DNA of 64,000 nucleotides from RGIG7332 sp045580305 (GCA_045580305.1 JAZNNQ010000001.1:124001-188000), one strand, 5' to 3'; counted from the first letter of the stretch, positions 23,226 through 31,593 are shown. Translations and numbers: made by a program. The notes: a model not told the origin generated them from the letters alone.

Positions 23226-24239
23226 ATCGGTCTGTTTAATTGATGCAAGGGGATTGACACGCGCCGCCGTGCGTAAATCCTCCTCTTCTACATGGGTGTA
23301 TATTTCGGTCGTGTTGAGATTTTGATGTCCCAAAATTTCTTGAAGAACACGAACATCAACACCGCTTCTGTACATGAGAGTAGCTGATGTGTGGCGAAGT
23401 TTATGTACGGAAATTTTTGGATCAAGCCCCGCCCAACGGCAATATTTCTTCACAAGCCACTTCACCGTTTCAGTTGAGATGCGGCGCTTATGCTTGCTTA
23501 TAAAAAGTGCATTTCTGTCGATGGGGCGGATTTCCTTTATTACCTTGCGCTTAAGTAAATATGTATTTATAGCGCTGATGCAGGCATCATTTAAAAATAC
23601 CACGCGCTCCTTGTTACCTTTACCGATAACTCGCAGTGAATCTTCTCTAATGTCCGTTAAATCAATGCCGCAAAGTTCAGATACACGCAAACCGCAATTT
23701 AAAAACAGAGTGATGATACAATAATCACGCTCTTTGAATTCGCCGTCAATGTGATCAAGAAGAGATACGCTTTCGTTAAGACTTAAATATTTAGGCAAAG
23801 AACGGCGAATTTTTGGCGTTTCAAGATCACTCATCGGATTTACTTCAATAAGACGCGCCTTTTTTTCCAAATATTTGTAAAATGCACGAATAGATGCTAT
23901 TTTGCGGGCACGGCTGGTAGCGGACAAGCCGTGCTTGCTGTTCTTGCTGTTGGGGTGTACCGCACGGTCACGGGCGAGATAATCAAGATAAGCATAAACA
24001 TCGGTAAGCTTAATGCGGGTAATCAAAGAGAGGTCAACATCATCAATGTTAATGGAATCCAGTTCCTCAATTTTGTCCGATGGCACCAGCTCGAAAAACC
24101 ATTTCATATATCTGAAGAATAGACGCAAGTCCAGATAATATTCGTCGCAGGTCTTTGGCGAACGACCACCAACTGTCGAAAGATAACGGGTAAAGTCATC
24201 GAGCAGAGGGAAGGTCTCACTTTTTTTCTTGATATGCAT
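23214..24239 (-). CDS. Tyrosine recombinase, XerC/XerD type
   Basis: This recombinase probably resolves chromosome dimers. The 341 residues have an N-terminal SAM-like core-binding domain and a catalytic domain with the full set: Arg in NCGLRVSELCGI, Lys in GKGNKERVV, HKLRHTSATL, and GHQNLNTTEIYTHV with the Tyr nucleophile. It is about 40 residues longer than typical XerC/D at the N-terminus and in a linker. No attachment site or mobile cargo is visible, so I favour a housekeeping Xer. Ribosome site AAGGAGAT precedes the ATG. Confidence 0.88.
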   Translation of the reverse strand: MHIKKKSETFPLLDDFTRYLSTVGGRSPKTCDEYYLDLRLFFRYMKWFFELVPSDKIEELDSINIDDVDLSLITRIKLTDVYAYLDYLARDRAVHPNSKNSKHGLSATSRARKIASIRAFYKYLEKKARLIEVNPMSDLETPKIRRSLPKYLSLNESVSLLDHIDGEFKERDYCIITLFLNCGLRVSELCGIDLTDIREDSLRVIGKGNKERVVFLNDACISAINTYLLKRKVIKEIRPIDRNALFISKHKRRISTETVKWLVKKYCRWAGLDPKISVHKLRHTSATLMYRSGVDVRVLQEILGHQNLNTTEIYTHVEEEDLRTAARVNPLASIKQTDKKS

Positions 24240-24250
24240 AAGTTATCTCC

Positions 24251-25318
24251 TTACGGTGCAATGGGATTGGACATTATGTCGATAACACGCACGGTGAATT
24301 TTTGCTTGTTTATGTGTGCAAGTACAGACTTTAATCGATTTATCGATGTATCGGATTCATCAAAAAGCAAAACCGTGCTGGCGCGAGTGTTGAGCAGGTT
24401 GTTTATCTGTGTAGAGTTGCGTACTCTTGCATCCAAATTAGTGCCCCACTGGCGGTAACCGTTGACTTCGGCGTCGGATATTTTACTGTCAGCGCGTAAA
24501 AGTCGTGATTTTTCTTTTGCTATTGTAAACAGAAGGTCATTTGCCTGTGATGCTTCCGCGGTGGAGTTAGCATAAATTCCTATAGAATGTCTGCCGGCAC
24601 ATAAGCGTCTGATGAGGTTGTCATCAATCATTGCATCTTTTGATATGAAAAGGGTAGCCGGTAGATTGTAGTTGTTCAAAAGTGTTGTAATTTCGTTTAG
24701 TTTTTCCGGGCTTTTAATATTCACGGTTATATATACAACATTGTTTGTTAAATCATCTTTTGTATCAGGCACACTGTTGTTTCCCGGATCGGGTTCCGGG
24801 GCCGGTGTAACCGATGGCTGACTTTTATTATAAGCGGCGAGCAGGTCGGGAATGCGGTTTCGCGCAATGTATGTAAACATGGTGTCCGACATACTTGAGG
24901 TTGTTCTGAAGCGAAGGGTAGATACCTCGCTTATATATGAAAAGGTAATACCAAATTGCTCGGCCACAAAGGCGGCGGGAACATATACGGTACCGTTTCT
25001 GAAAAAGGAACGCTGATTAAACTGGGTTCCGCCTTCTTTGTAAGCGGTTCCTTTGCCAACATTAAAAACGAGGGTTACATCCCAGTTATACAGAACGGCA
25101 GTACCCAGGTCTTTGTTATAGGATGCGCTTATACCAAGGTCTCCACGAGTAAAGTCCATATAATCAATATACCAAGTGCCGCCGGAAGAAAAGGGCATCG
25201 CATTGTCCAGCGGGAGCATAGCGTTATTTATGCCGACATAGACCTCGTTTGCGGCAGTGGAATATAAAGGAATGACCAAAAGCGATAATGTAATCAAAAG
25301 GGCAATAATGCGCTTCAA
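24251..25318 (-). CDS. Exported protein with copper-amine-oxidase-like and degenerate deacetylase-like domains
   Basis: The 355-residue protein has a signal peptide (about 1-22), a stalk-type domain like the copper amine oxidase N-terminal domain (about 25-140), a Pro/Asp-rich linker and a C-terminal half shaped like a NodB polysaccharide deacetylase (VVYITVNIK, LPATLFISKD, GRHSIGIYANS). The catalytic TFDDG and H-x3-H motifs are absent or altered, so it is probably not an active deacetylase. TTG 25318 follows GGAGGTG by seven bases. It is upstream of the Xer gene on the same strand with 11 bases between. Confidence 0.75.
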   Translation of the reverse strand: MKRIIALLITLSLLVIPLYSTAANEVYVGINNAMLPLDNAMPFSSGGTWYIDYMDFTRGDLGISASYNKDLGTAVLYNWDVTLVFNVGKGTAYKEGGTQFNQRSFFRNGTVYVPAAFVAEQFGITFSYISEVSTLRFRTTSSMSDTMFTYIARNRIPDLLAAYNKSQPSVTPAPEPDPGNNSVPDTKDDLTNNVVYITVNIKSPEKLNEITTLLNNYNLPATLFISKDAMIDDNLIRRLCAGRHSIGIYANSTAEASQANDLLFTIAKEKSRLLRADSKISDAEVNGYRQWGTNLDARVRNSTQINNLLNTRASTVLLFDESDTSINRLKSVLAHINKQKFTVRVIDIMSNPIAP

Positions 25319-25436
25319 AGTAAAACACCTCCTTTGGATAAAAGTATAGCATAAAAAAACGCCTTTAACAAGAGCGATGGCGTTAATGTAACAAAAAAGT
25401 AGCAAAAAAAATCCTGTATTCTATGCAAAATACAGT

Positions 25437-25464
25437 TTGCACGATGGAAAAAATGTGCTATAAT
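25437..25464 (+). promoter_or_regulatory. Promoter of ilvE
   Basis: TTGCAC, 16 bases, and TATAAT preceded by TGC (extended -10), 31 bases before the ilvE start codon. Confidence 0.75.
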
Positions 25465-25495
25465 ACATTCAAGATAATATTTGGGAGGCATTAAA

Positions 25496-26566
25496 ATGTT
25501 AGATATTAAGATTCAAAAGACAACCGCGCCCAAGGCTAAACCGGCAAAGGGTGCAAAACTTGGTTTCGGTAAAATTTTTACCGATCATATGTTTATTATG
25601 AACTACACCGAGGGCAAAGGCTGGCATGATGCCCGCATTGAACCCTATGGTAAGCTCTCACTTGATCCCTCTTGTATGGTATTCCATTACGGTCAGGAAA
25701 TGTTTGAGGGTCTTAAGGCATATCGCGGTGCTGACGGTAAGGCAAGACTTTTCAGACCGGAAATGAACGCTAAGCGTGCTAATATGAGTAACGAGCGTCT
25801 TTGTATTCCCGAGATCCCCGTTGAGGATTTTGTGCAGGCTGTGAAGGCGATTGTAAAGGTTGACGAGGACTGGATTCCCGAAGATGACGGCACATCACTT
25901 TACATTCGTCCCTTTGTTATCGCAACAGACGAATTTTTAGGCGTTGCTCCTTCTAAGACATATTTATTCATTATTATTCTTGCGCCCAGCGGTGCATATT
26001 ACGAAAACGGACTGGCTCCGGTTGGTATCTGGATTGAGGACGATTATGTTCGCGCTGTTAAGGGCGGTATGGGATTTGCAAAGACCGGTGGTAACTACGC
26101 AGCATCTCTTGCAGCTCAGGTAAAGGCTCACGACGACGGCTATTCTCAGGTTCTTTGGCTCGACGGTGTTGAGCGAAAGTACATAGAAGAAGTCGGCGCT
26201 ATGAATATCTTCTTCAAGATTAACGGCAAGATCGTTACTCCGATGCTCAACGGCAGCATTCTCCCGGGTGTTACCAGAAACTCCGTTATCGAAATGTGCA
26301 AGTCCTTTGGCTATGATGTTGAGGAGAGAAGAATTTCTGTTGATGAGTTAGTTGATGCTGCAAAGAGCGGCGCACTTGAGGAGTGCTTCGGTACCGGCAC
26401 CGCTGCTGTAATTTCTCCGGTTGGTAAGCTCAGATACAAAAATGATGTATTTGAGATCAATAACAATGAAATCGGCGCTGTAAGCCAGAAACTCTACGAC
26501 ACTATTACCGGTATTCAGTGGGGCAAACTCGAAGACACCTTCGGTTGGACCGTTTCCGTGGAATAA
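25496..26566 (+). CDS. ilvE: Branched-chain amino-acid aminotransferase
   Basis: IlvE swaps amino groups between glutamate and the keto acids of leucine, isoleucine and valine. The 356-residue fold-type IV PLP enzyme shows FHYGQEMFEGLKAYRG, YIRPFVIATDE, the PLP Lys in FAKTGGNYAASLAAQ, and EEVGAMNIFF. Length fits the eukaryote-like BCAT branch. ATG 25496 follows GGGAGG by seven bases. ridA follows after five bases, forming an operon; no other ilv genes are near. Confidence 0.94.
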   Translation: MLDIKIQKTTAPKAKPAKGAKLGFGKIFTDHMFIMNYTEGKGWHDARIEPYGKLSLDPSCMVFHYGQEMFEGLKAYRGADGKARLFRPEMNAKRANMSNERLCIPEIPVEDFVQAVKAIVKVDEDWIPEDDGTSLYIRPFVIATDEFLGVAPSKTYLFIIILAPSGAYYENGLAPVGIWIEDDYVRAVKGGMGFAKTGGNYAASLAAQVKAHDDGYSQVLWLDGVERKYIEEVGAMNIFFKINGKIVTPMLNGSILPGVTRNSVIEMCKSFGYDVEERRISVDELVDAAKSGALEECFGTGTAAVISPVGKLRYKNDVFEINNNEIGAVSQKLYDTITGIQWGKLEDTFGWTVSVE

Positions 26567-26571
26567 TAACT

Positions 26572-26946
26572 ATGAGCAATAAGGTAGAAACATCAAATGC
26601 TCCGGCGGCTATCGGCCCATATTCTCAGGCGATAGTTACAGGGAACCTCATCTTCACATCCGGACAAATTCCGCTAAACCCGGAAACCGGCTTGCTGGAA
26701 GGTGCAACTATTACCGAGCAGGCACACAGAGTGTGCAAAAACCTGGAAGCCATACTTGTTGCTGCCGGCAGTTCTCTTGAAAAAGCGGTAAAAACCGTTT
26801 GTTTCTTAAGTGATATGGCGGATTTTGCGGCTTTTAACGAGGTATATGCTCAGTATTTTACCGGGAAACCTGCTCGCTCCTGTGTTGCAGTAAAGCAACT
26901 TCCTAAGGGTGCGCTGATCGAGGTTGAAGTTATAGCGGAAAAGTAA
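26572..26946 (+). CDS. ridA: RidA family enamine/imine deaminase
   Basis: RidA hydrolyses reactive enamines such as 2-aminoacrylate that are formed by PLP enzymes and that damage transaminases including IlvE. The 124-residue protein shows the family pattern: APAAIGPYSQAIV, FTSGQIPLNPETG, and the C-terminal RSCVAVKQLPKGALIEVEVIA with the key Arg. It directly follows ilvE, which suits the protective role. No strong ribosome site precedes ATG 26572, so translation may be coupled to ilvE. Confidence 0.94.
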   Translation: MSNKVETSNAPAAIGPYSQAIVTGNLIFTSGQIPLNPETGLLEGATITEQAHRVCKNLEAILVAAGSSLEKAVKTVCFLSDMADFAAFNEVYAQYFTGKPARSCVAVKQLPKGALIEVEVIAEK

Positions 26947-26962
26947 TAGGCAAATTTACCTA

Positions 26963-26991
26963 TTGACAAGGGAAAACAAAAATAATATAAT
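26963..26991 (+). promoter_or_regulatory. Consensus promoter of the T-box-trpB transcript
   Basis: TTGACA, 17 bases, TATAAT, all perfect. The -35 is preceded by TACCTA, the same string that overlaps the metY promoter, so a shared regulator is possible. Confidence 0.9.
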
Positions 26992-26997
26992 GTAGTA

Positions 26998-27305
26998 AAT
27001 TTAATAGTTAAACCGTTGAAGCGGAGATAACGGCAATGATGCCTTTACAGAGAGCCTGTGTTGCTGAAAGTCAGGTAAGAAACAAGTTGTCAAATGGACC
27101 GCTGAGGGTGCAGTCAAATGTGATTTATCACAGAGTATTCTGCAACGCTTTGGCAGGCGTTACTTGTCGGGGATATGTTTGTATCCTGCTAAGCGCATAG
27201 GTATATTCCTATGAATTCAAGGTGGCACCGCGGATTATCGCGTACTGTTTTGTACTGTATTCGTCCTTGACAGAATAAATAAATTTCTGTCAAGGGCATT
27301 TTTTA
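26998..27305 (+). promoter_or_regulatory. Tryptophan-specific T-box riboswitch
   Basis: The T-box core AAGGTGGCACCGCGG is at 27219-27233. The probable specifier codon TGG (Trp) is at 27095-27097, in the usual place before the stem I 3' arm (ACCGCTGAG). The bulge TGGC pairs with an acceptor end GCCA, matching discriminator G of tRNA-Trp. A terminator (CCTTGACAGAA / TTCTGTCAAGG, 27265-27295) with six T ends the leader. Uncharged tRNA-Trp should block this terminator and turn on trpB. Confidence 0.92.
27265..27304 (+). terminator. T-box terminator
   Basis: An 11-bp stem followed by TTTTTT; the 5' arm lies just after the T-box antiterminator sequence and would compete with it. Confidence 0.88.
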
Positions 27306-27324
27306 TATGCAGGAGGTAATCAAA

Positions 27325-27372
27325 ATGCTACTAACCAAACGATGGCGAAACTTAAATCTAATATTGAAGTAA
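27325..27372 (+). CDS. Possible 15-residue leader peptide before trpB
   Basis: ATG 27325 lies behind an excellent ribosome site (AGGAGGTAAT) and opens a frame MLLTKRWRNLNLILK ending in TAA. It contains one Trp codon. It may be a leader peptide with a second layer of control, the trace of a lost gene between the T-box and trpB, or a chance frame. The sequence shows the ribosome site clearly; function is unknown. Confidence 0.4.
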   Translation: MLLTKRWRNLNLILK

Positions 27373-27402
27373 ACTAAATTATATTATTTGGAGGAAAATA
27401 AA

Positions 27403-28620
27403 ATGAAATTAAACAATATTGACTTTGATACATATTTTAAAAACTATCCGGACGAGAACGGATATTTTGGCAAATACGGCGGTGTATATGTTTCTGATGA
27501 ACTTAAAGTCGCAATGCGTGATATTACCGAGGCGTATCAGACAATCTGCAAGTCCAGTAAATTTATAAGCGAACTTCGTCGCATACGCCGTGAGTTCCAG
27601 GGCAGACCCACTCCGATTTCACATCTTGACCGTTTATCCGGTAAGCTTGGTAATGTCCAGCTTTATGTTAAACGCGAAGACTTAAACCATACAGGCGCTC
27701 ACAAGTTAAATCACTGTATGGGTGAGGCACTTCTTGCAAAATATATGGGTAAAAAGAAGCTTATTGCTGAGACCGGTGCAGGCCAGCACGGTGTTGCTCT
27801 TGCAACCGCTGCTGCATATTTTGGACTTGAGTGTGATATTTATATGGGCGCTGTTGATATTAAAAAGCAGGCACCGAATGTTGCCAGAATGAAGATACTC
27901 GGCGCTCGCGTCGTTGAGGTAACACATGGGCTCCAGACTCTCAAAGAAGCAGTCGACGCTGCATTTGAGGCATATTGCAAAGAATACAAGGACGCTATTT
28001 ACTGTATCGGCTCAGTGCTTGGTCCTCATCCGTTCCCGCTTATGGTTCGTGATTTCCAGAGTGTCGTAGGCATTGAAGCAAGGGAGCAGTTCCTTGATAT
28101 GACAGGTGAGCTTCCCGATGCAATCGTTGCTTGTGTTGGTGGCGGTTCTAATGCTATGGGCTTTTTCTCCGGCTTCTTAAATGACCCTGTTGAGATTTAT
28201 GGCGTTGAGCCGTTGGGTCACGGTCCAAAATTAGGTGACCACGCTGCAAGTCTTATGTATGGTGAAGAGGGTATTATGCACGGCTTTAACAGCATAATGC
28301 TTAAAGACGCAGACGGTGAACCGGCACCTGTTTATTCGGTTGCAAGCGGTCTCGACTATCCGTCCTCCGGTCCTGAGCACGCATTCCTGCGCGACAGCGG
28401 TCGTGTTAAGTACGATGTAATCAATGATGAGGATGCGGTTGATGCATTCTTCGAGCTTTCCCGTATGGAGGGCATCATACCGGCAATAGAAAGTTCCCAT
28501 GCGGTTGCTTACGGTATTAAACTTGCTAAAGAACGCGGTAAGGGCTCTGTTCTCATCAACCTCTCCGGCAGAGGCGATAAGGATATGGATTACATCATCG
28601 AAAAATATGGTATCAGATAA
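27403..28620 (+). CDS. trpB: Tryptophan synthase beta chain, stand-alone
   Basis: TrpB joins indole and serine to make tryptophan. The 405-residue PLP enzyme has the GRPTPISHLDRLS start, PLP Lys in HTGAHKLNHCMG, ETGAGQHGVALAT, phosphate loop GGGSNAMG and the C-terminal LSGRGDKD. This is the TrpB1 type that normally pairs with TrpA, yet no other trp gene is near. With the T-box, it suggests scavenging of indole or a dispersed pathway. ATG follows TTGGAGGAAA. Confidence 0.94.
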   Translation: MKLNNIDFDTYFKNYPDENGYFGKYGGVYVSDELKVAMRDITEAYQTICKSSKFISELRRIRREFQGRPTPISHLDRLSGKLGNVQLYVKREDLNHTGAHKLNHCMGEALLAKYMGKKKLIAETGAGQHGVALATAAAYFGLECDIYMGAVDIKKQAPNVARMKILGARVVEVTHGLQTLKEAVDAAFEAYCKEYKDAIYCIGSVLGPHPFPLMVRDFQSVVGIEAREQFLDMTGELPDAIVACVGGGSNAMGFFSGFLNDPVEIYGVEPLGHGPKLGDHAASLMYGEEGIMHGFNSIMLKDADGEPAPVYSVASGLDYPSSGPEHAFLRDSGRVKYDVINDEDAVDAFFELSRMEGIIPAIESSHAVAYGIKLAKERGKGSVLINLSGRGDKDMDYIIEKYGIR

Positions 28621-28624
28621 AAAT

Positions 28625-28655
28625 GGCGCAGTCATTAAGACTGCGCCTATTATTT
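28625..28655 (+). terminator. Terminator after trpB
   Basis: Stem GGCGCAGTC / GACTGCGCC with a five-base loop followed by TATTATTTT. Confidence 0.85.
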
Positions 28656-28670
28656 TAAATTTTTTCTATT

Positions 28671-28691
28671 TACCTATTGACAAAGTAGGTA
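28671..28691. promoter_or_regulatory. Palindromic operator candidate at metY promoter
   Basis: TACCTA and TAGGTA form an inverted repeat around TTGACAAAG, covering the -35 box. Another TAGGTA half-site lies at 28725-28730. The nearby Rrf2 regulator is the natural candidate to bind here; this is inference. Confidence 0.55.
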
Positions 28692-28704
28692 ATAATGTTA
28701 GATT
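28677..28704 (+). promoter_or_regulatory. Promoter of the metY-cysK-rrf2 region
   Basis: TTGACA with a 16-base spacer to TAGATT; the -35 is embedded in the TACCTA/TAGGTA palindrome, as expected for a repressed gene. Confidence 0.6.
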
Positions 28705-28746
28705 ATATATGCCAACCAAACAAGTAGGTAGAATAAAGGCGATGTT

Positions 28747-28803
28747 ATGGAAAACTATTTTGAGAAACTGGTTCGTGCCAATTTTCGTTTCGGTCGAATG
28801 TGA
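28747..28803 (+). CDS. Possible 18-residue leader peptide before metY
   Basis: ATG 28747 lies seven bases after AAAGG and opens MENYFEKLVRANFRFGRM, ending in TGA 56 bases before the metY start. It contains no Cys or run of one amino acid, so classic attenuation is not obvious. It may be a small leader peptide or a chance frame. Confidence 0.35.
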   Translation: MENYFEKLVRANFRFGRM

Positions 28804-28859
28804 TGGTTCGAGATTTTAAATTAACTATTACATTCTAATACTGAAAGGAAGAAACATTT

Positions 28860-30143
28860 GTGTCTAATTATAAATTTGAAACATTACAGGTTCATGTGGG
28901 TCAGGAGAAGGCCGATCCTGCAACTGATGCGCGTGCAGTGCCTATTTATGCAACTACCTCATATGTATTTCACGATTCTGCTCATGCAGCAGCTCGTTTT
29001 GGTTTAGCTGATGAGGGAAATATTTACGGTCGACTTACCAATTCAACTCAAGATGTCTTAGAAAAACGCGTTGCGGCTCTTGAAGGTGGCGTGGCTGCTT
29101 TAGCATTGGCTTCTGGAGCTGCGGCTATTGCGTATACCTTACAAGCTCTTGGCCAAAACGGAGGTCATTTTGTAGCACAGAAAACCATCTATGGCGGAAG
29201 TTATAATTTACTTGCGCATACTTTGCCGGGTTTTGGAATTACATCTACCTTTGTTGACATTCATAATTTAACTGAAGTTGAAGTGGCAATCAAGGACGAT
29301 ACAAGAGCTATTTATATAGAAACTTTAGGTAATCCCAATAGCGATATTCCCAACATTGATGCATTAGCTGAGCTTGCGCATAGATACGGATTACCATTGA
29401 TTGTGGACAACACCTTTGCAACACCGTACCTTGTCAGACCAATAGAGCACGGCGCCGATATTGTAATTCACTCCGCCACTAAATTTCTCGGTGGTCACGG
29501 CACTACATTGGGTGGAATAATTGTCGACTCGGGAAAATTTGACTGGTCTGCGAGCGGTAGATATCCCGCGATTTCCGATCCAAATCCCAGTTATCATGGA
29601 GTATCTTTTGTCAAGGCTGTAGGACCGGCGGCATTTGCAACTTATATACGCGCAATACTGCTTCGTGATACCGGTGCTACCATTTCTCCATTTGCGGCAT
29701 TTTTACTGTTACAGGGAATCGAGACATTGTCTTTGCGTATAGAACGCCATGCAGAAAACACGAAGAAAGTAGTTGAGTTTTTATCAAATCATCCTCAGGT
29801 TGAAAGGGTAAATCACCCCTCTCTTGTAGATAATCCGGATAATGTGATATATCGAAAATATTTCCCAAATGGCGGTGGCTCGATTTTCACTTTTGAGATC
29901 AAGGGTGGCGTGCAGGAGGCGCAGAAGTTTATCGATAGCTTAGAGGTTTTCTCCCTGCTTGCCAATGTTGAGGATGTAAAGAGTCTTGTTATTCATCCGG
30001 CCACTACTACGCATAGCCAGCTTTCGGAAGAAGAACTTTTAGATCAAGGAATAAAGCAAAATACCATTCGTCTTTCAATAGGTACAGAGCATATCGACGA
30101 TATTATCGCCGATTTACAGCGTGGCTTTTATGCTGCTAAGTAG
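28860..30143 (+). CDS. metY: O-acetylhomoserine sulfhydrylase (MetY type)
   Basis: This PLP enzyme makes homocysteine or cysteine from O-acetylated homoserine/serine and sulfide. The 427 residues match the Cys/Met metabolism family: YGRLTNSTQDVLEKRVAALEGG, YIETLGNPNSDIPNI, PLP Lys in HSATKFLGGHGTTLGG, and a long C-terminal part with HPATTTHSQLSEEEL. Length around 425-430 is typical of MetY rather than MetB. The start is GTG after GAAAGGAAG. cysK follows after 13 bases. Confidence 0.92.
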   Translation: MSNYKFETLQVHVGQEKADPATDARAVPIYATTSYVFHDSAHAAARFGLADEGNIYGRLTNSTQDVLEKRVAALEGGVAALALASGAAAIAYTLQALGQNGGHFVAQKTIYGGSYNLLAHTLPGFGITSTFVDIHNLTEVEVAIKDDTRAIYIETLGNPNSDIPNIDALAELAHRYGLPLIVDNTFATPYLVRPIEHGADIVIHSATKFLGGHGTTLGGIIVDSGKFDWSASGRYPAISDPNPSYHGVSFVKAVGPAAFATYIRAILLRDTGATISPFAAFLLLQGIETLSLRIERHAENTKKVVEFLSNHPQVERVNHPSLVDNPDNVIYRKYFPNGGGSIFTFEIKGGVQEAQKFIDSLEVFSLLANVEDVKSLVIHPATTTHSQLSEEELLDQGIKQNTIRLSIGTEHIDDIIADLQRGFYAAK

Positions 30144-30156
30144 GAGGTGTTTTGAA

Positions 30157-31085
30157 GTGTCAAAGATTTTTACATCTGCAGATCAATTGATCGGTAAAAC
30201 TCCGCTTTTGGAGCTTGTTCATATTGAAAAAAGCAATGCTCTCAACGCAAAGATCCTTGCTAAGTTAGAATATTTTAATCCTGCCGGCTCAGTTAAAGAC
30301 AGAATTGCAAAGTCAATCATTGATGATGCAGAAAGTCGCGGTAAATTAAAACCAAATTCAGTGATTATTGAGCCTACTAGCGGAAATACAGGCATAGGAC
30401 TAGCATTGGTTGCAGCTGCGCGAGGTTACCGTATAATTCTTGTTATGCCGGAAACTATGTCCATTGAACGCCGACAGCTTATAAAAGCATATGGTGCTGA
30501 ACTTGTTTTAACCGAAGGTGCCAAGGGTATGAAAGGCGCAATTGCAAAGGCTGAGGAATTGGCGGCTGAAATTCTCGATAGTTTCATTCCCGACCAGTTT
30601 GCAAATCCTGCAAACCCAAAAGCGCACAGAGAAAATACCGGACCGGAAGTCTATGAAGATACTGATGGTAAAGTAGACATCTTTGTTGCGGGAGTTGGAA
30701 CAGGCGGAACAATAACCGGTGTAGGTGAATATCTAAAATCTAAGAACCCCAATGTGAAAATTGTTGCAGTTGAGCCAGCTTCATCTGCAGTACTATCAAC
30801 CGGTGTTGCGGGCGCTCATAAAATACAGGGCATTGGCGCAGGCTTTGTACCCGAGGTGCTAAATACCGCTATATATGACTAAATCATTACCGTGACCGAT
30901 GAAGACGCTTTTGCTACCGAAAATTGATCGGCAAAAGTGAGGGTGTTTTAGTTGGAATTTCATCGGGTGCCACCGCGTGGGCAGCCATAGAGCTTGCCAA
31001 ACGCTCGTAAAATGCGGGCAAAACGATAGTTGCTCTTTTCCCTGATACCGGCGATAGATACTTATCTACACCACTGTTTGAATAG
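30157..31085 (+). pseudogene. cysK: Cysteine synthase A, broken by two nonsense codons and a frameshift
   Basis: The first 241 codons (30157-30879) encode a normal O-acetylserine sulfhydrylase: GKTPLLEL, PLP Lys in NPAGSVKDRIA, EPTSGNTGIGLA, GVGTGGTITGVGEYL. TAA at 30880-30882 stops it. The rest is still readable: ITVTDEDAFAT continues in frame, one A is missing near 30919-30924, and the shifted frame gives GVLVGISSGATAWAAIELAKRS, a second TAA at 31008-31010, then PDTGDRYLSTPLFE and the natural TAG at 31083. Both TAA replace an expected Glu codon. About 65-70 C-terminal residues are lost, including parts of the core fold. GTG 30157 follows AGGAGGTG. Confidence 0.9.
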
Positions 31086-31160
31086 AGGTAGTACTTGAAA
31101 AGTATCATTTTATGCTGTAAACTTATATGTAGTTAAAATGATAAACGGAGGATGGGCATA

Positions 31161-31565
31161 ATGTTGATTTCTACAAAAGGACGCTACGCATTGCGCGTTT
31201 TGTTGGATTTGGCCGAAAATCAAAGAGAAGGTTATATTGCGATGAAAAATGTGGCTGAGCGCCAGGGCTTGTCACTTAAATATATTGAAAGAATTATGCC
31301 GGTGCTTTCAAAAAATAACTATGTAAAGGGTGTTCACGGCAAAGGTGGCGGATACCGTTTGGCTAAGGAACCAAAAGATTATAGAATAGGTGATATTTTG
31401 CGTCTTGCAGAAGGCGATCTCGCCCCTGTTGCGTGTTTGGAATGCGGCGCTAAACCCTGTGACCGTTCTGGCTCGTGCAAGACCTTGCCTATGTGGAAGG
31501 AATTTTACAGCATTGTAAATAACTACTTTGACGGAATTACCTTAGCTGATTTAATGAAAAGATAA
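31161..31565 (+). CDS. Rrf2-family transcriptional regulator (CymR/IscR-like)
   Basis: The 134-residue protein has the Rrf2 winged helix (MLISTKGRYALRVLLDLAEN, LSLKYIERIMPVLSKN, GKGGGYRLAK) and a C-terminal Cys-rich loop with four Cys (CLECGAKPCDRSGSC) that could bind an Fe-S cluster or sense redox state. Relatives are CymR, which controls cysteine genes, and IscR. Its place after metY-cysK suggests control of sulfur metabolism. ATG 31161 is nine bases after GGAGG; ATG 31152 is too close. Confidence 0.9.
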   Translation: MLISTKGRYALRVLLDLAENQREGYIAMKNVAERQGLSLKYIERIMPVLSKNNYVKGVHGKGGGYRLAKEPKDYRIGDILRLAEGDLAPVACLECGAKPCDRSGSCKTLPMWKEFYSIVNNYFDGITLADLMKR

Positions 31566-31593
31566 AAAGGTGCTCTTGCGAGCGCCTTTTTAT
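31563..31593 (+). terminator. Terminator after the Rrf2 gene
   Basis: Stem AAAAGGTGCTC / GAGCGCCTTTT with loop TTGC (one G-T pair), followed by T. Confidence 0.85.

Larger units (their letters stand above)
26947..27402 (+). other. Leader region of trpB
   Basis: This stretch between ridA and trpB holds a promoter, a T-box riboswitch with its terminator, and a short open frame with its own strong ribosome site. Confidence 0.85.

Noticed and set aside
23214..24239. Xer recombinase as integrase of a mobile element
   Set aside because: No attachment repeats, excisionase, or cargo genes flank it; neighbours are core genes.
30880..31010. Stop codon reassignment (TAA read as Glu) to explain cysK
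   Set aside because: Other genes here end normally in TAA, and cysK also has a frameshift, so simple gene decay is the better account.
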